Notes under the pieces: model-generated
Told to the model about the DNA's origin: nothing
The model's database searches: none
Seen by the model: the letters and a program-made list of their open reading frames with translations, nothing else
NCBI GenBank assembly: GCA_004554255.1
Contig: SFNC01000002.1
Coordinates: forward strand, 1-52,111
Direction of reading: 5' to 3'
DNA: 52,111 nucleotides
Source: Bacteroidales bacterium
GTDB taxonomy: Bacteria > Bacteroidota > Bacteroidia > Bacteroidales > Muribaculaceae
Part shown: positions 33,845 to 42,328 of the stretch, one piece after another
How the letters are laid out: each line of letters opens with the position of its first letter
How positions within the stretch are numbered: position 1 is the first letter of the stretch
Position numbers and translations under genes: made by a program

Positions 33845-34273
33845 ATGAAAAGAAAAATCACAGAAATTATTGTACATTGTACCGCCACGCCGGAGGGCCG
33901 GAGTGTTTCGCTCGCCGATATTGACCGCTGGCACCGTGCCCGCGGATTCAACGGGGTGGGGTACCATTATGTTGTGTTTGCGGACGGACAAGTGGAGGCG
34001 GGCCGTCCCGAGGACCGGTCCGGAGCCCATTGTCCGGGGCATAACGCGCAGTCCATAGGCGTGTGCTATGTGGGCGGTCTGGCAAAAGACGGCCGAACTC
34101 CTCGCGATACCCGCACGCCGAAACAGCGCGCGGCATTGCTGGAGCTAATCGCCCGGCTGTGCCGCCGTTTTCCCGGCGCCACGGTACACGGGCATCGCGA
34201 GTTCGCCGCCAAAGCTTGTCCCTGCTTTGATGCTGCGGCCGAGTATGGAAATCTACAAATTTCACAATTATGA
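33845..34273 (+). CDS. Phage-type N-acetylmuramoyl-L-alanine amidase (endolysin-like)
   Basis: This single-domain, T7-lysozyme-like zinc amidase of 142 residues cleaves the amide between N-acetylmuramic acid and L-alanine in peptidoglycan. Zinc ligands correspond to H11 (IIVHCTAT), H117 (VHGHREF) and C125 (KACPCFD). Catalytic Y40 (VGYHYVV) and K123 are present. It has no signal peptide, so it would need a holin to reach the wall. The stop overlaps the next start by ATGA, and that gene overlaps the third the same way, so the three proteins are translated as a unit. A cell-wall maintenance role is unlikely without an export signal. Confidence 0.9.
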   Translation: MKRKITEIIVHCTATPEGRSVSLADIDRWHRARGFNGVGYHYVVFADGQVEAGRPEDRSGAHCPGHNAQSIGVCYVGGLAKDGRTPRDTRTPKQRAALLELIARLCRRFPGATVHGHREFAAKACPCFDAAAEYGNLQISQL

Positions 34274-34704
34274 GAACGAGGATATTTGCCGTGTCGGCGC
34301 TGGCATTCCTCGCGCTCGGCGCGTGCGGAAGTCACAAAGAGAATGTGGCGTCAACAAGCGAAATAAAGTTTGACAGGCATGTCGCTTCCGCCGTAATGTT
34401 CCGGGATTCGCTTGTCCGGGACGTGTTCTTGTCTCTGGATTCTCCGGAGGTGACAGTGTTCTCGCCCAAGGATTCTGTAACTGTTACGCTACGGGCGCGC
34501 CGGGCAGGTATCAGCGCGCAATCGCGGCGCCGGGTGGAGGCGGAATCGTCTGTGTCCGATACGCTTGTCGCGAATGTAGAAACTGTAAAAACCGCAGTGA
34601 CGGAGCATAAGTCCGGACCCGGTTTCCCCTGGCTGCCGGTCGGCCTCGCGGTATTATTGGCTATTATTTTAACCTTTAAGAGGTTTAAGAAAAACAGATT
34701 ATGA
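34270..34704 (+). CDS. Small lipoprotein with C-terminal transmembrane helix (unimolecular-spanin-like)
   Basis: The 144-residue protein starts with a lipoprotein signal (lipobox LGAC, modified C19). A periplasmic part of about 100 residues with alternating hydrophobic residues follows. It ends in one transmembrane helix (about 121-136, WLPVGLAVLLAIILTF) and a basic tail (KRFKKNRL). Lipid anchor at one end and membrane helix at the other is the architecture of unimolecular spanins, such as gp11 of phage T1, which join outer and inner membranes and fuse them at the last step of lysis. I see no sequence match to a named family, so the assignment rests on topology and on its place between an endolysin-like and a holin-like gene. 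Confidence 0.65.
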   Translation: MRTRIFAVSALAFLALGACGSHKENVASTSEIKFDRHVASAVMFRDSLVRDVFLSLDSPEVTVFSPKDSVTVTLRARRAGISAQSRRRVEAESSVSDTLVANVETVKTAVTEHKSGPGFPWLPVGLAVLLAIILTFKRFKKNRL

Positions 34705-35141
34705 ATGCACGTTATATCGCCGCAACAGTCGGCGCGTTACTATGGAATTTCACACTCCCCGTATTGCCTTATGCCGCGTTGTGTACGGCAATGGTGCTGG
34801 CCGATTCGGTTACGGCGTGGTCGCTGTCCCGGCGCGTTGCCCGCCGCTATCCGGCGAGTGTCTCCCGTGCGGGCGCCGGCAAGATACAGAGCCGCCGCAT
34901 GGCGCGAACGCTGTCAACGCTCGGAAAAGTATATGCCCTGCTGGTTCTTGCGGCCGCCACGGATGCCGTGCTTGAACCGCCCTTTGATATTTCTGTCCTT
35001 AAGCTGTCTGCGGGTGCGGTATGCTTCTGGCAGGTGATATCGGTTCTGGAGAATGAGTCATCGTGCTCCGATGCATCCTGGGCGCGTATCGCCCGGCGCT
35101 TCCTCATAGACAAGGCGCGCCGCCATCTGTTCAATCGTTAG
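34701..35141 (+). CDS. Phage holin-family membrane protein
   Basis: The 146-residue protein resembles the phage holin / toxin-secretion family found in Bacteroidota phages. It has hydrophobic segments at about 5-36, 74-92 and 98-116. A basic loop (GKIQSRRMARTLS) leads into GKVYALLVLAAATDAV. The typical C-terminal signature SAGAVCFWQVISVLENES ends in the family's E-N-x-S-like pattern. It would form inner-membrane lesions that let the amidase reach the wall. It overlaps the spanin-like gene by 4 nt and ends 10 nt from the convergent pheA stop, with no terminator between. Confidence 0.75.
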   Translation: MNARYIAATVGALLWNFTLPVLPYAALCTAMVLADSVTAWSLSRRVARRYPASVSRAGAGKIQSRRMARTLSTLGKVYALLVLAAATDAVLEPPFDISVLKLSAGAVCFWQVISVLENESSCSDASWARIARRFLIDKARRHLFNR

Positions 35142-35151
35142 AGCGCGGACA

Positions 35152-36021
35152 TCAAGACTGCGGGGTGTCGCCTTCGCGATACTCACCCAAAATGCGGAAA
35201 TCGTTCATCAGCGGCCGGGCGGCGTCAAGGGCCTGGCGGTAGCGGGTGAGGTCGTCGAAGGTAAGGTCCACATAAAAGCGATACTCCCACTCGCGGCCTA
35301 TAATCGGTGTGGACTGGATTTTACTGAGGTTGATGTCGTAGAACGACAATATTGTGAGCACGCGCGACAATGCTCCCTGCCGGTGGGGAAGGGTGAACAT
35401 TATCGAGGCTTTGTCCGGCGCCGCCATCCGGGACTGCATCTCGGCGGCTGTGTCCGGGTCGCCCACAATGAGAAAGCGGGTGTAGTTATGCTTGTTGGTC
35501 TCTATCCCGTCGGCCAGTATGTCCAGGCCATACAGCCGCGCGCCATACTCACCGCATACTGCGGCGTGACCCGTCAGCTGCTTGGCGGCGATATCCCGTG
35601 CGCTGCCGGCGGTGTCGAAGTGCTCCACCATCTTGAGCCGCGGATGTCGGCGCAGCCACTGCTCGCACTGGCGGAGTGCCATCGGGTGGCTGTTGACTTC
35701 CGAAATATCGTCAAGGGTCTGCCCCGGCAACGCGCACAACACATGCGAGATGCGTTTCTTGTGCTCGCCTATCACTTTCAGCGCCGAGCCGCGCAACAGC
35801 TCGTAGTTGCCTAACAGGCTTCCGGCAATGGTGTTCTCTATTGCCACGATGCCCAACAGCGATGCATCGGCGTGGACAGCGTCGAACAGGTCGGCGAATG
35901 TCTCATATCCGATAGTGTCTATCTCGGCTCCCGTCCCGTCGAAATACTCGCGGGCGGCGGCATCGTGGAAGCATCCCGCCACACCCTGTATGGCGATTCG
36001 GAGTGTCTGCTCAGTGCCCAT
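35152..36021 (-). CDS. pheA: Prephenate dehydratase
   Basis: This enzyme converts prephenate to phenylpyruvate in phenylalanine synthesis. The 289-residue, monofunctional form has no chorismate mutase domain. The dehydratase domain shows AIENTIAGSLL, FDTAGSARDIA and the catalytic TRF motif (T181-R182-F183). The ACT domain spans about 204-280 (IMFTLPHRQGALSRVLTIL). The usual ESRP phenylalanine-binding motif is QSTP here (236-239), as I recall for other Bacteroidota, so feedback control may differ. Its ATG shares one base with the stop of the acyl-CoA synthetase gene (TGATG), so the genes are translationally coupled although their pathways are unrelated. Confidence 0.93.
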   Translation of the reverse strand: MGTEQTLRIAIQGVAGCFHDAAAREYFDGTGAEIDTIGYETFADLFDAVHADASLLGIVAIENTIAGSLLGNYELLRGSALKVIGEHKKRISHVLCALPGQTLDDISEVNSHPMALRQCEQWLRRHPRLKMVEHFDTAGSARDIAAKQLTGHAAVCGEYGARLYGLDILADGIETNKHNYTRFLIVGDPDTAAEMQSRMAAPDKASIMFTLPHRQGALSRVLTILSFYDINLSKIQSTPIIGREWEYRFYVDLTFDDLTRYRQALDAARPLMNDFRILGEYREGDTPQS

Positions 36022-37838
36022 CAGCTGTACATTTCCTCGATTTGTCGTGCGTATCGGCGGTTGATGACCGGTCGGCGCAACTTGAGGGTATTGGTAAGCT
36101 CGCCGCTCTCAACGGAAAACTCGTGCGGAAGCAGGATAAAGCGTTTTATCTGCTCGTACGAGGCCAGGTCGGCCTGCAGTTTGTCAATATGCTCCTGTAT
36201 GAGGCGGTGGATGTCCATGTTGCGGATGAGGTCCGCGTTGGTGATGAACAGGATTTTCTTTTTACGCGCATACTCGCGCAGGGCGTTGAAAGCCGGAATG
36301 ATGATGGCTGTCACATATTTGCGACGGTCGCCGATAATGGCCACCTGCTCTATGTATTTGTCCTGGGCAAGGTGCGTTTCCAGAGACTGCGGGGCAATGT
36401 ATTTGCCGTTGGAGGTCTTGAACAGGTCCTTGAGGCGCTCGGTAAGCGTAAGCTCTCCGCTTACGTCCACCACGCCGGCGTCGCCGGTGCGCAACCATCC
36501 GTCGGCGTCGAAAGCCGCGGCGGTCTCCTTCTCGTTGTGGTAATAGCCCTTCATTACGGTGGGACCCTTCACCAGAATCTCGTTCTTGTCGCCGATTTTT
36601 ATCTCTACCTCGGGCATGGCCGTGCCCACTCCGCCTATCTCGTATCCGGTCTGCGGGTAGCATGTCACCGTTGCGGTGGTCTCGGACAGTCCGTAACCGA
36701 TGATCATCTCCACGCCTATGCCGCGGAAGAACTCTACGATTGATGCCGAGATGGGCGCTCCGGCGGTGGGGAACAGGTTGCCGTTCTCAATGCCGATGGC
36801 ACGTTTTACGGGCTCGAAAACCAGCCTGTTGTAGAAATTATAGCGTGTCTCCAGCCATTTCGGGACTTTAAGACCCAGGCGTTTGTAGTGCAGGTTGCGC
36901 CGTCCGCCGGTCTTTAGCGCCCGCCGTATCAGGAGGCGTTTCAGCGGTCCGGCTGTCTCGAATTTCGCCAGCACGGCGGCGTAGACTTTTTCCCAGAATC
37001 GCGGAACCGAGCACATGCAGGTGGGGCGCACGCGCTTGAGCACTTTGTTTATGACATGCGGGTCGGCGTTTACGTTCACCACCATGCCGTAGTCAAGGCA
37101 CAGGTATGTCCAGGCTTTCTCAAAGATATGCGACAGCGGCAGGAAGCATACGCTTGTGTCGCGGTCGGAGAGCATGGTGAGCCGCTGGTGGTGTATGCGC
37201 AGGGCGGCGTTGAAATTGCCGTGAGTGAGCATCGCGCCTTTGGGCTGTCCGGTGGTGCCGGAGGTGTATATAAGTGTGGCAAGGTCGTCCTCGCTGACAG
37301 CCGCTGTGCGTGCTGCTACTTCGGCTCCGTATTCGGCGGAGGCACGGCGTCCCTGCTCCAGGAAGTCCACAAAAGATACCGAACGGGCTTCGGAACCGGC
37401 TATGCGCTTGCCGTCAACACCGTCTACGGTGATAATCAGCCGCAGCGTTGGGCATTTGGGCGCAAGTGCGCGTATCAGCGAATATTTCTGCGCGTCGCCG
37501 GTGAGTATCGCGGTGGCTCCGCTGTCGTTTATGATGAACTTGATTTGCTCGGCAGAGGCCGTGGCATATATGGATACGGTGACTATGCCGTTGGCGTAGG
37601 CGCCGAAGTCTGTGGTAAGCATGGCGGCCGAATTGGACGACAGCAGCGCCACTTTGTCGCCGGGTTTAAGGCCGGCGGCGGCCAGGGCGTTGGCCATGGC
37701 GGTGACCTGTTCGTTGAATTCGTTCCACGTGATTGGTTCGGCGGCGGCATCTGCGTCCGCATAGTAATTGATGGCTATGCGTGAGGAATCGTAGCGGGCG
37801 GCGCCGTTGCCGGGTATATCTGTTAATATGGATGACAT
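36021..37838 (-). CDS. Long-chain fatty acid--CoA ligase (AMP-forming)
   Basis: The 605-residue AMP-forming synthetase activates long-chain fatty acids with ATP and CoA. Motifs appear in order: the P-loop YTSGTTGQPKGAMLTH, FLPLSHIFEK, GYGLSETTA, DGWLRTGD and KDLFKTSNGKYIAPQ. No signal peptide is present, so a cytoplasmic or membrane-associated enzyme is expected. The gene starts 39 nt after der and overlaps pheA by one base. Co-transcription with fabH, era and der upstream may link fatty-acid recycling to membrane synthesis, which is inference. Confidence 0.93.
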   Translation of the reverse strand: MSSILTDIPGNGAARYDSSRIAINYYADADAAAEPITWNEFNEQVTAMANALAAAGLKPGDKVALLSSNSAAMLTTDFGAYANGIVTVSIYATASAEQIKFIINDSGATAILTGDAQKYSLIRALAPKCPTLRLIITVDGVDGKRIAGSEARSVSFVDFLEQGRRASAEYGAEVAARTAAVSEDDLATLIYTSGTTGQPKGAMLTHGNFNAALRIHHQRLTMLSDRDTSVCFLPLSHIFEKAWTYLCLDYGMVVNVNADPHVINKVLKRVRPTCMCSVPRFWEKVYAAVLAKFETAGPLKRLLIRRALKTGGRRNLHYKRLGLKVPKWLETRYNFYNRLVFEPVKRAIGIENGNLFPTAGAPISASIVEFFRGIGVEMIIGYGLSETTATVTCYPQTGYEIGGVGTAMPEVEIKIGDKNEILVKGPTVMKGYYHNEKETAAAFDADGWLRTGDAGVVDVSGELTLTERLKDLFKTSNGKYIAPQSLETHLAQDKYIEQVAIIGDRRKYVTAIIIPAFNALREYARKKKILFITNADLIRNMDIHRLIQEHIDKLQADLASYEQIKRFILLPHEFSVESGELTNTLKLRRPVINRRYARQIEEMYS

Positions 37839-37877
37839 TTCAGAGAAGGGTTAGTTAGGGATGACCCCGGGCCGGGA

Positions 37878-39197
37878 CTATTTCTCGCGCATGAATACGT
37901 TTATGGGCGTGCCGGAGAAGTCCCACTTCTCGCGTATCTTGTTCTCCAGATAACGGCGATAGGGTTCTTTTACCCATTGGGGCAGGTTGCAGAAGAATAT
38001 GAAGGTAGGTACCGGTGCACCCTTAAGCATGGTAACGTACTTTATTTTCACATACTTGCCTTTGTTGGCGGGTGGGGGATAGGCACCTATCACTTCCTGC
38101 ATGTAGGTGTTGAGCTGCGATGTGGGGATTGTGCGCTTGCGATTGTCGTAAACTTCTATTGCGGTTTCCAGAATCTTGAAGATTCGCTGCTTGGTGAGCG
38201 CCGAGCCGAATATTATGGGGAAGTCGGTGAACGGCGCAAAGCGGTTGCGGATTGCCTCCTCGTAATGCTTCATGGCCGCCTGGCTCTTCTCCTCCACGAT
38301 ATCCCACTTGTTCACTACCACCACAAGGCCTTTTTTATTGCGCTGGATAAGCGAGAATATGTTCACGTCCTGCGCCTCAATGCCGCGTGTGCCGTCTATC
38401 ATGAGGATGCACACGTCGCTGGCTTCGATGGCGCGGATGGAACGGATTACAGAGTAGTATTCTATGTCGTCGTTGACCTTATTCTTCTTGCGGATACCGG
38501 CGGTGTCCACCAGATAAAAGTCAAAGCCGAACTTGCTGTAACGGGTATAGATGCTGTCGCGGGTGGTGCCGGCGATGTCGGTGACAATATGGCGGTCCTG
38601 GCCGATGAAAGCGTTTATCAGCGAGGATTTGCCGGCGTTGGGGCGTCCCACTATCGCAAAGCGGGGGATGTCCTCAAGCTGCTCCTCCTCGTCGGCGTCC
38701 TTCACGGGAAGCTCCTTCACTACCTCGTCCAGCAGGTCGCCGGTGCCGTAACCGTTGATGCCGCTCACGGGGTAGGGGTCGCCAAGGCCCAGCTTATAGA
38801 ACTCGGGGGTGTTGTACAGCCACTCGTTGGAGTCAACCTTGTTGGCGACGAGTATCACCGGCTTGCGGCTCTTGCGCAGGATTTCGGCTACATGGTCGTC
38901 AAGATCGGTGACTCCGTTCATGGAGTCAACCACGAAAAGTATCTCGTCGGCCTGCTCGATGGCAAGCTCCACCTGCTTGTTGATTTCTGACTCGAAGATG
39001 TCGTCGCTGTTTACCACCCATCCGCCGGTGTCGACAATGGAGAACTCCTTGCCGTTCCAGTCAACTTTGCCGTATTGGCGGTCGCGGGTGGTGCCGGCGG
39101 TCTCGTCGACGATAGCCGTGCGGCTCTGGGTCAGACGGTTGAACAGTGTTGACTTGCCCACATTGGGGCGTCCTACTATTGCTACTAACTGTGACAT
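37878..39197 (-). CDS. der: Ribosome-assembly GTPase Der (EngA)
   Basis: This double-GTPase is needed for maturation of the 50S subunit. It has 439 residues. G domain 1 has the P-loop at G9-S16 (GRPNVGKS), DTGG at 56-59 and NKVD at 119-122. G domain 2 has the P-loop at G184-S191 (GRPNAGKS), then DTAG and NKWD. The C-terminal KH-like domain ends SGTPINVFMREK. It follows era by 58 nt, and the two form a ribosome-assembly pair inside the rpmF-fabH operon. Confidence 0.98.
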   Translation of the reverse strand: MSQLVAIVGRPNVGKSTLFNRLTQSRTAIVDETAGTTRDRQYGKVDWNGKEFSIVDTGGWVVNSDDIFESEINKQVELAIEQADEILFVVDSMNGVTDLDDHVAEILRKSRKPVILVANKVDSNEWLYNTPEFYKLGLGDPYPVSGINGYGTGDLLDEVVKELPVKDADEEEQLEDIPRFAIVGRPNAGKSSLINAFIGQDRHIVTDIAGTTRDSIYTRYSKFGFDFYLVDTAGIRKKNKVNDDIEYYSVIRSIRAIEASDVCILMIDGTRGIEAQDVNIFSLIQRNKKGLVVVVNKWDIVEEKSQAAMKHYEEAIRNRFAPFTDFPIIFGSALTKQRIFKILETAIEVYDNRKRTIPTSQLNTYMQEVIGAYPPPANKGKYVKIKYVTMLKGAPVPTFIFFCNLPQWVKEPYRRYLENKIREKWDFSGTPINVFMREK

Positions 39198-39255
39198 GTC
39201 TAATTGGCTGTTTTTTAGGGGGATGGGGTTTATAATCTGTTATGGCTCGCGGATA

Positions 39256-40146
39256 TCACTCTATGTATCCGAACTGCCGCAGCTTGCTCTCGCGGTTGCG
39301 CCAGTTGTCCTCGACTTTCACGAACATCTCCAGGTATACGCTTTTGCCAAAGAAGGCCTCTATGTCCTTGCGCGCCTCCATGCCTACTTTCTTAAGCATC
39401 TTGCCGCCATGGCCGATAAGGATACCTTTCTGTGTGTCGCGCTCCACGTAAATCACCGCCATAATGTGGATGGAACGCTCTTTCTCGTCGAATTTTTCCA
39501 CGATGACCTCGGTGGAATAGGGAACTTCTTTGTCGTAGTTCAGGAGGATTTTCTCGCGGATGATTTCCGTGACAAAGAAGCGTGCCGGCTTGTCCGTAAG
39601 AGCATCTTTTCCGAAATACGGAGCGTGCTCGGGCAGCAGTTCCACGATTCTCTTCATCAGGTTGGTGACATTGAAGTGCTCCTTTGCCGAAGTCGGGAAC
39701 ACCTCGGCGTTAGGCAGGGTCTCATGCCAGCGCGATACTATCTCCTCCAGCTCGCTCTGCCCTTTCACCAGGTCTATCTTGTTGATTACCAGCAGTACCG
39801 GTACTTTTTCGGATGCTACTTTCGCCAGGAACTCGGCGTTCTTGGACGGGTCCTCCACCACATCGGTAACATAAACCAGTACGTCGGCATCGGTAAGCGC
39901 ACCCTCGCTCTGCTGTAACATGCTCTGCTGCAGCTTGTATTTGGGCGAAAGCACTCCCGGGGTATCAGAAAATACTATCTGATAGTCGTCGGTGTTGACG
40001 ATGCCCATTATGCGGTGACGCGTCGTCTGCGCCTTGCTGGTGATAATGCTGATGCGCTCGCCTACAAGGTCGTTCATCAGTGTCGACTTGCCTACATTGG
40101 GGTTGCCTACTATGTTTACAAATCCGGCTTTGTGTTCTGTTGTCAT
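39256..40146 (-). CDS. era: GTPase Era
   Basis: Era is a GTPase that binds the 3' end of 16S rRNA and checks 30S maturation. It has 296 residues. The P-loop is G14-S21 (GNPNVGKS), DTPG is at 61-64, and the specificity motif is NKID. The C-terminal type II KH domain contains GILIGHGGKMLKKVG and ends SKLRQFGYIE. It lies between fabH (102 nt upstream) and der (58 nt downstream). Confidence 0.98.
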   Translation of the reverse strand: MTTEHKAGFVNIVGNPNVGKSTLMNDLVGERISIITSKAQTTRHRIMGIVNTDDYQIVFSDTPGVLSPKYKLQQSMLQQSEGALTDADVLVYVTDVVEDPSKNAEFLAKVASEKVPVLLVINKIDLVKGQSELEEIVSRWHETLPNAEVFPTSAKEHFNVTNLMKRIVELLPEHAPYFGKDALTDKPARFFVTEIIREKILLNYDKEVPYSTEVIVEKFDEKERSIHIMAVIYVERDTQKGILIGHGGKMLKKVGMEARKDIEAFFGKSVYLEMFVKVEDNWRNRESKLRQFGYIE

Positions 40147-40248
40147 GTCTGTCTCTGTGTTATGATGTTTGTTTTGTGTCGTTTAATAAAACAACAATAG
40201 CACCGTAAAAGATGCTATTGTTGCAATAAAGTTTAACATCTAAGACAC

Positions 40249-41232
40249 TTAGAGATCCCAGACAAGATACATAGCACCCCATGTGAAACCGGCTCCGAAG
40301 GCCGTAAGGATAATCTTGTCTCCTTTCTTGAGGGTGTTTTTGTACTCGTCCAGACAGATGGGAATAGATGCGGCCGAGGTGTTTCCGGTGTGCTGGATGT
40401 TTACCAGCACCTTGTCCATGGGGACACCGGCCTTGTCGGCAACGGCCTCGATGATGCGGAGATTCGCCTGGTGGGGAACCAGATAGTCTATGTCGTCAAC
40501 AGTCAGGTTGTTGCGCTTCAACACATCCTGTGTGGATGTGAACATGTCCGTCACGGCGTGTTTGTAGACATGTCGGCCGTCCTGGAAGAGCAGGTGCTGT
40601 TTTTTGTCCAGGACATCCTGGCAGAAGGGCAGGGCCGAGCCGCCGCCGTGCATCACCAGGTATTCCAGACCCATGCCGTCTACATGCAACACGGCGTCGC
40701 GTACGCCTACGCCCTCTTCCTCGGTGGGCTGCATCAGCACGGCGGCAGCGCCGTCGCCGAACAGCGGGCAGGTCGAGCGGTCCTCGTAGTTAATCATCGA
40801 TGACATTTTCTCGGCGCAGACCACGATGATGTTCTTGTATAATCCCGAACGGATATACCCTGTGGCGTCCTGGGCGGCTACTATGAATCCGGCGCAGGCG
40901 GCCTGGATATCATACGCATAGCAGTTCTTGAGGCCCACGCCGTAAGTGATTACCGATGCCGTGGACGGGAAACGGTAGTCGGGGTTGGAGGTGGCGCAGA
41001 TTACCAGGTCGATATCGTCGGGATTTACTCCGGTGGATTCCAGTAGCCGCTGCACGGCTATGATGCCCATGTAGGAGGAACCTACGGGCTTGTGCAGGAT
41101 ACGGCGTTCTTTGATGCCTACGCGGGTGGTGATCCACTCATCGTTGGTGTCAACCATACGGGACAGCATCTCGTTGTCCAGGATATCGTCGGGAAGATAG
41201 GAGGCTATGCCAGATATGCGGGCGTTTATCAT
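40249..41232 (-). CDS. fabH: Beta-ketoacyl-ACP synthase III
   Basis: FabH condenses acetyl-CoA with malonyl-ACP to start fatty acid synthesis. It has 327 residues. The Cys-His-Asn triad is C113 (DIQAACAGFIVA), H254 (LVPHQANLR) and N284 (QHTGNTSAA). The length is normal and no extra domain is seen. It follows rpmF by 77 nt without plsX in between, unlike the rpmF-plsX-fabH order of Gammaproteobacteria. Confidence 0.97.
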   Translation of the reverse strand: MINARISGIASYLPDDILDNEMLSRMVDTNDEWITTRVGIKERRILHKPVGSSYMGIIAVQRLLESTGVNPDDIDLVICATSNPDYRFPSTASVITYGVGLKNCYAYDIQAACAGFIVAAQDATGYIRSGLYKNIIVVCAEKMSSMINYEDRSTCPLFGDGAAAVLMQPTEEEGVGVRDAVLHVDGMGLEYLVMHGGGSALPFCQDVLDKKQHLLFQDGRHVYKHAVTDMFTSTQDVLKRNNLTVDDIDYLVPHQANLRIIEAVADKAGVPMDKVLVNIQHTGNTSAASIPICLDEYKNTLKKGDKIILTAFGAGFTWGAMYLVWDL

Positions 41233-41309
41233 TTGTCAGTCAGGGGTATACGTTGAACTTTTTGGATGGAGTCTGCCGCAGCGTCGGCTGCGGAACGTGC
41301 AGGCGCAGA

Positions 41310-41495
41310 TCAGAGAGCGGCGTCTTTCACGATAGCCTGACGGCCACGGTAGTAGCCGCATTCACCGCATACGGTGTGGTAGATGTGCCATGCACCGCAG
41401 TTGGGACAGAGTGCCAGTGTGGGTTCTACAGCTTTGTCGTGGGTACGGCGTTTTGCTGTACGAGTCTTGGATTGTTTGCGTTTAGGATGTGCCAT
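41310..41495 (-). CDS. rpmF: 50S ribosomal protein L32
   Basis: The 61-residue protein begins MAHPKRKQSKTRTAKRRTHD, a typical L32 start. It has a zinc ribbon CPNCGAW ... CGECGYY with four cysteines (C30, C33, C43, C46), so this is the zinc-binding form. DUF177 lies 74 nt upstream and fabH follows 77 nt downstream, the classical yceD-rpmF-fabH arrangement. Confidence 0.98.
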   Translation of the reverse strand: MAHPKRKQSKTRTAKRRTHDKAVEPTLALCPNCGAWHIYHTVCGECGYYRGRQAIVKDAAL

Positions 41496-41569
41496 TTTCT
41501 TATAATTTTTTTTGTTTGTTCAAAATTGAATTGTATCTCTAAGTGCGCCGGTGACAGCGCTGACAGGGG

Positions 41570-42163
41570 TCATTTTTCGTCGTCGTCGGGAATCAGGCCT
41601 TTCAGCGCGTCCCAGCGTGGGTCGGTGGCAGAATTGCTGTCTGCCTCAGCGTCCATGTTGTCCATCTCGTCCACCAGCTGCTCCAGCTCGGCGTCTTCGT
41701 CGGTGGCGGAGTGCGCGCTGTGGCGGCGCAGGGCGGCGCTCATCTGGCGGTTGCATTTGCCCATGGGGTGCACATGCTTGATGGGAATGGCCAGCGAGGC
41801 GGTGTCGAACAGCATGTATGCGATGTTGAGATAGGCATCGGAGCGTGGAATCTCCAGTATGTCGTCCGAGTCATCGCGGTATGTGTCGCCGTATTTTACC
41901 ATTATGTGGTATACGGTGTCTACGGGCAGTTCCATGTCGTCCAGACAGCGGTCGCACAGCACTGTGAGGGTGCCGGTGAGGTGCATGGTGAGGTCGTAGA
42001 CGTCGCCTTTGTGCACCACAACAAGCTCCACGTCAATATTGGCATCGCGCACGTCGGCCGACTCCATATTGTCAAAGAACTGCTTTCCCAGGTGGTAGGT
42101 GAACCGGTGTTCGCCCTCGGGAAGGCTCTGTAGCGGCAGCTGGTATTCGGTGAATTTACCCAT
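41570..42163 (-). CDS. DUF177 (YceD) family protein
   Basis: The 197-residue protein belongs to DUF177/YceD, linked in other bacteria and plastids to 23S rRNA or 50S metabolism. The start at 42163 (MGKFTEYQLPLQSLPEGEH) is chosen because longer in-frame starts precede the promoter. Landmarks are the C-x2-C in LCDRCLDDMELPV and the IKHVHPMGKCN segment. The tail is strongly acidic (DEDAELEQLVDEMDN). As the first gene of the operon it precedes rpmF. Confidence 0.9.
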   Translation of the reverse strand: MGKFTEYQLPLQSLPEGEHRFTYHLGKQFFDNMESADVRDANIDVELVVVHKGDVYDLTMHLTGTLTVLCDRCLDDMELPVDTVYHIMVKYGDTYRDDSDDILEIPRSDAYLNIAYMLFDTASLAIPIKHVHPMGKCNRQMSAALRRHSAHSATDEDAELEQLVDEMDNMDAEADSNSATDPRWDALKGLIPDDDEK

Positions 42164-42240
42164 AGTCGTATTGCTTTTCAACGTGATAACGCGGCAGGCG
42201 GAGCGTACTCCACCCTCTGCGTGGTGTTGAAAAAACTGTG

Positions 42241-42271
42241 CAAAGTTATGATTTTTCCGCGTAACTGCCAA
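42241..42271 (-). promoter_or_regulatory. Promoter of the DUF177-rpmF-fabH-era-der operon
   Basis: On the minus strand, TTGG (42268-42271) and TAACTTTG (42241-42248) are 19 nt apart. The leader to the ATG at 42163 is about 70 nt. Confidence 0.65.
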
Positions 42272-42328
42272 GTTTTCACGGAAAAAATTTTATTCTTACA
42301 GCTTTTTCGTTTCTTTTTCGGCGCTCAA

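Noticed and set aside
33845..35141. Active prophage around the lysis-like cassette
   Set aside because: No structural, replication, integrase or attachment-site signals flank it, and both neighbours are ordinary chromosomal genes.
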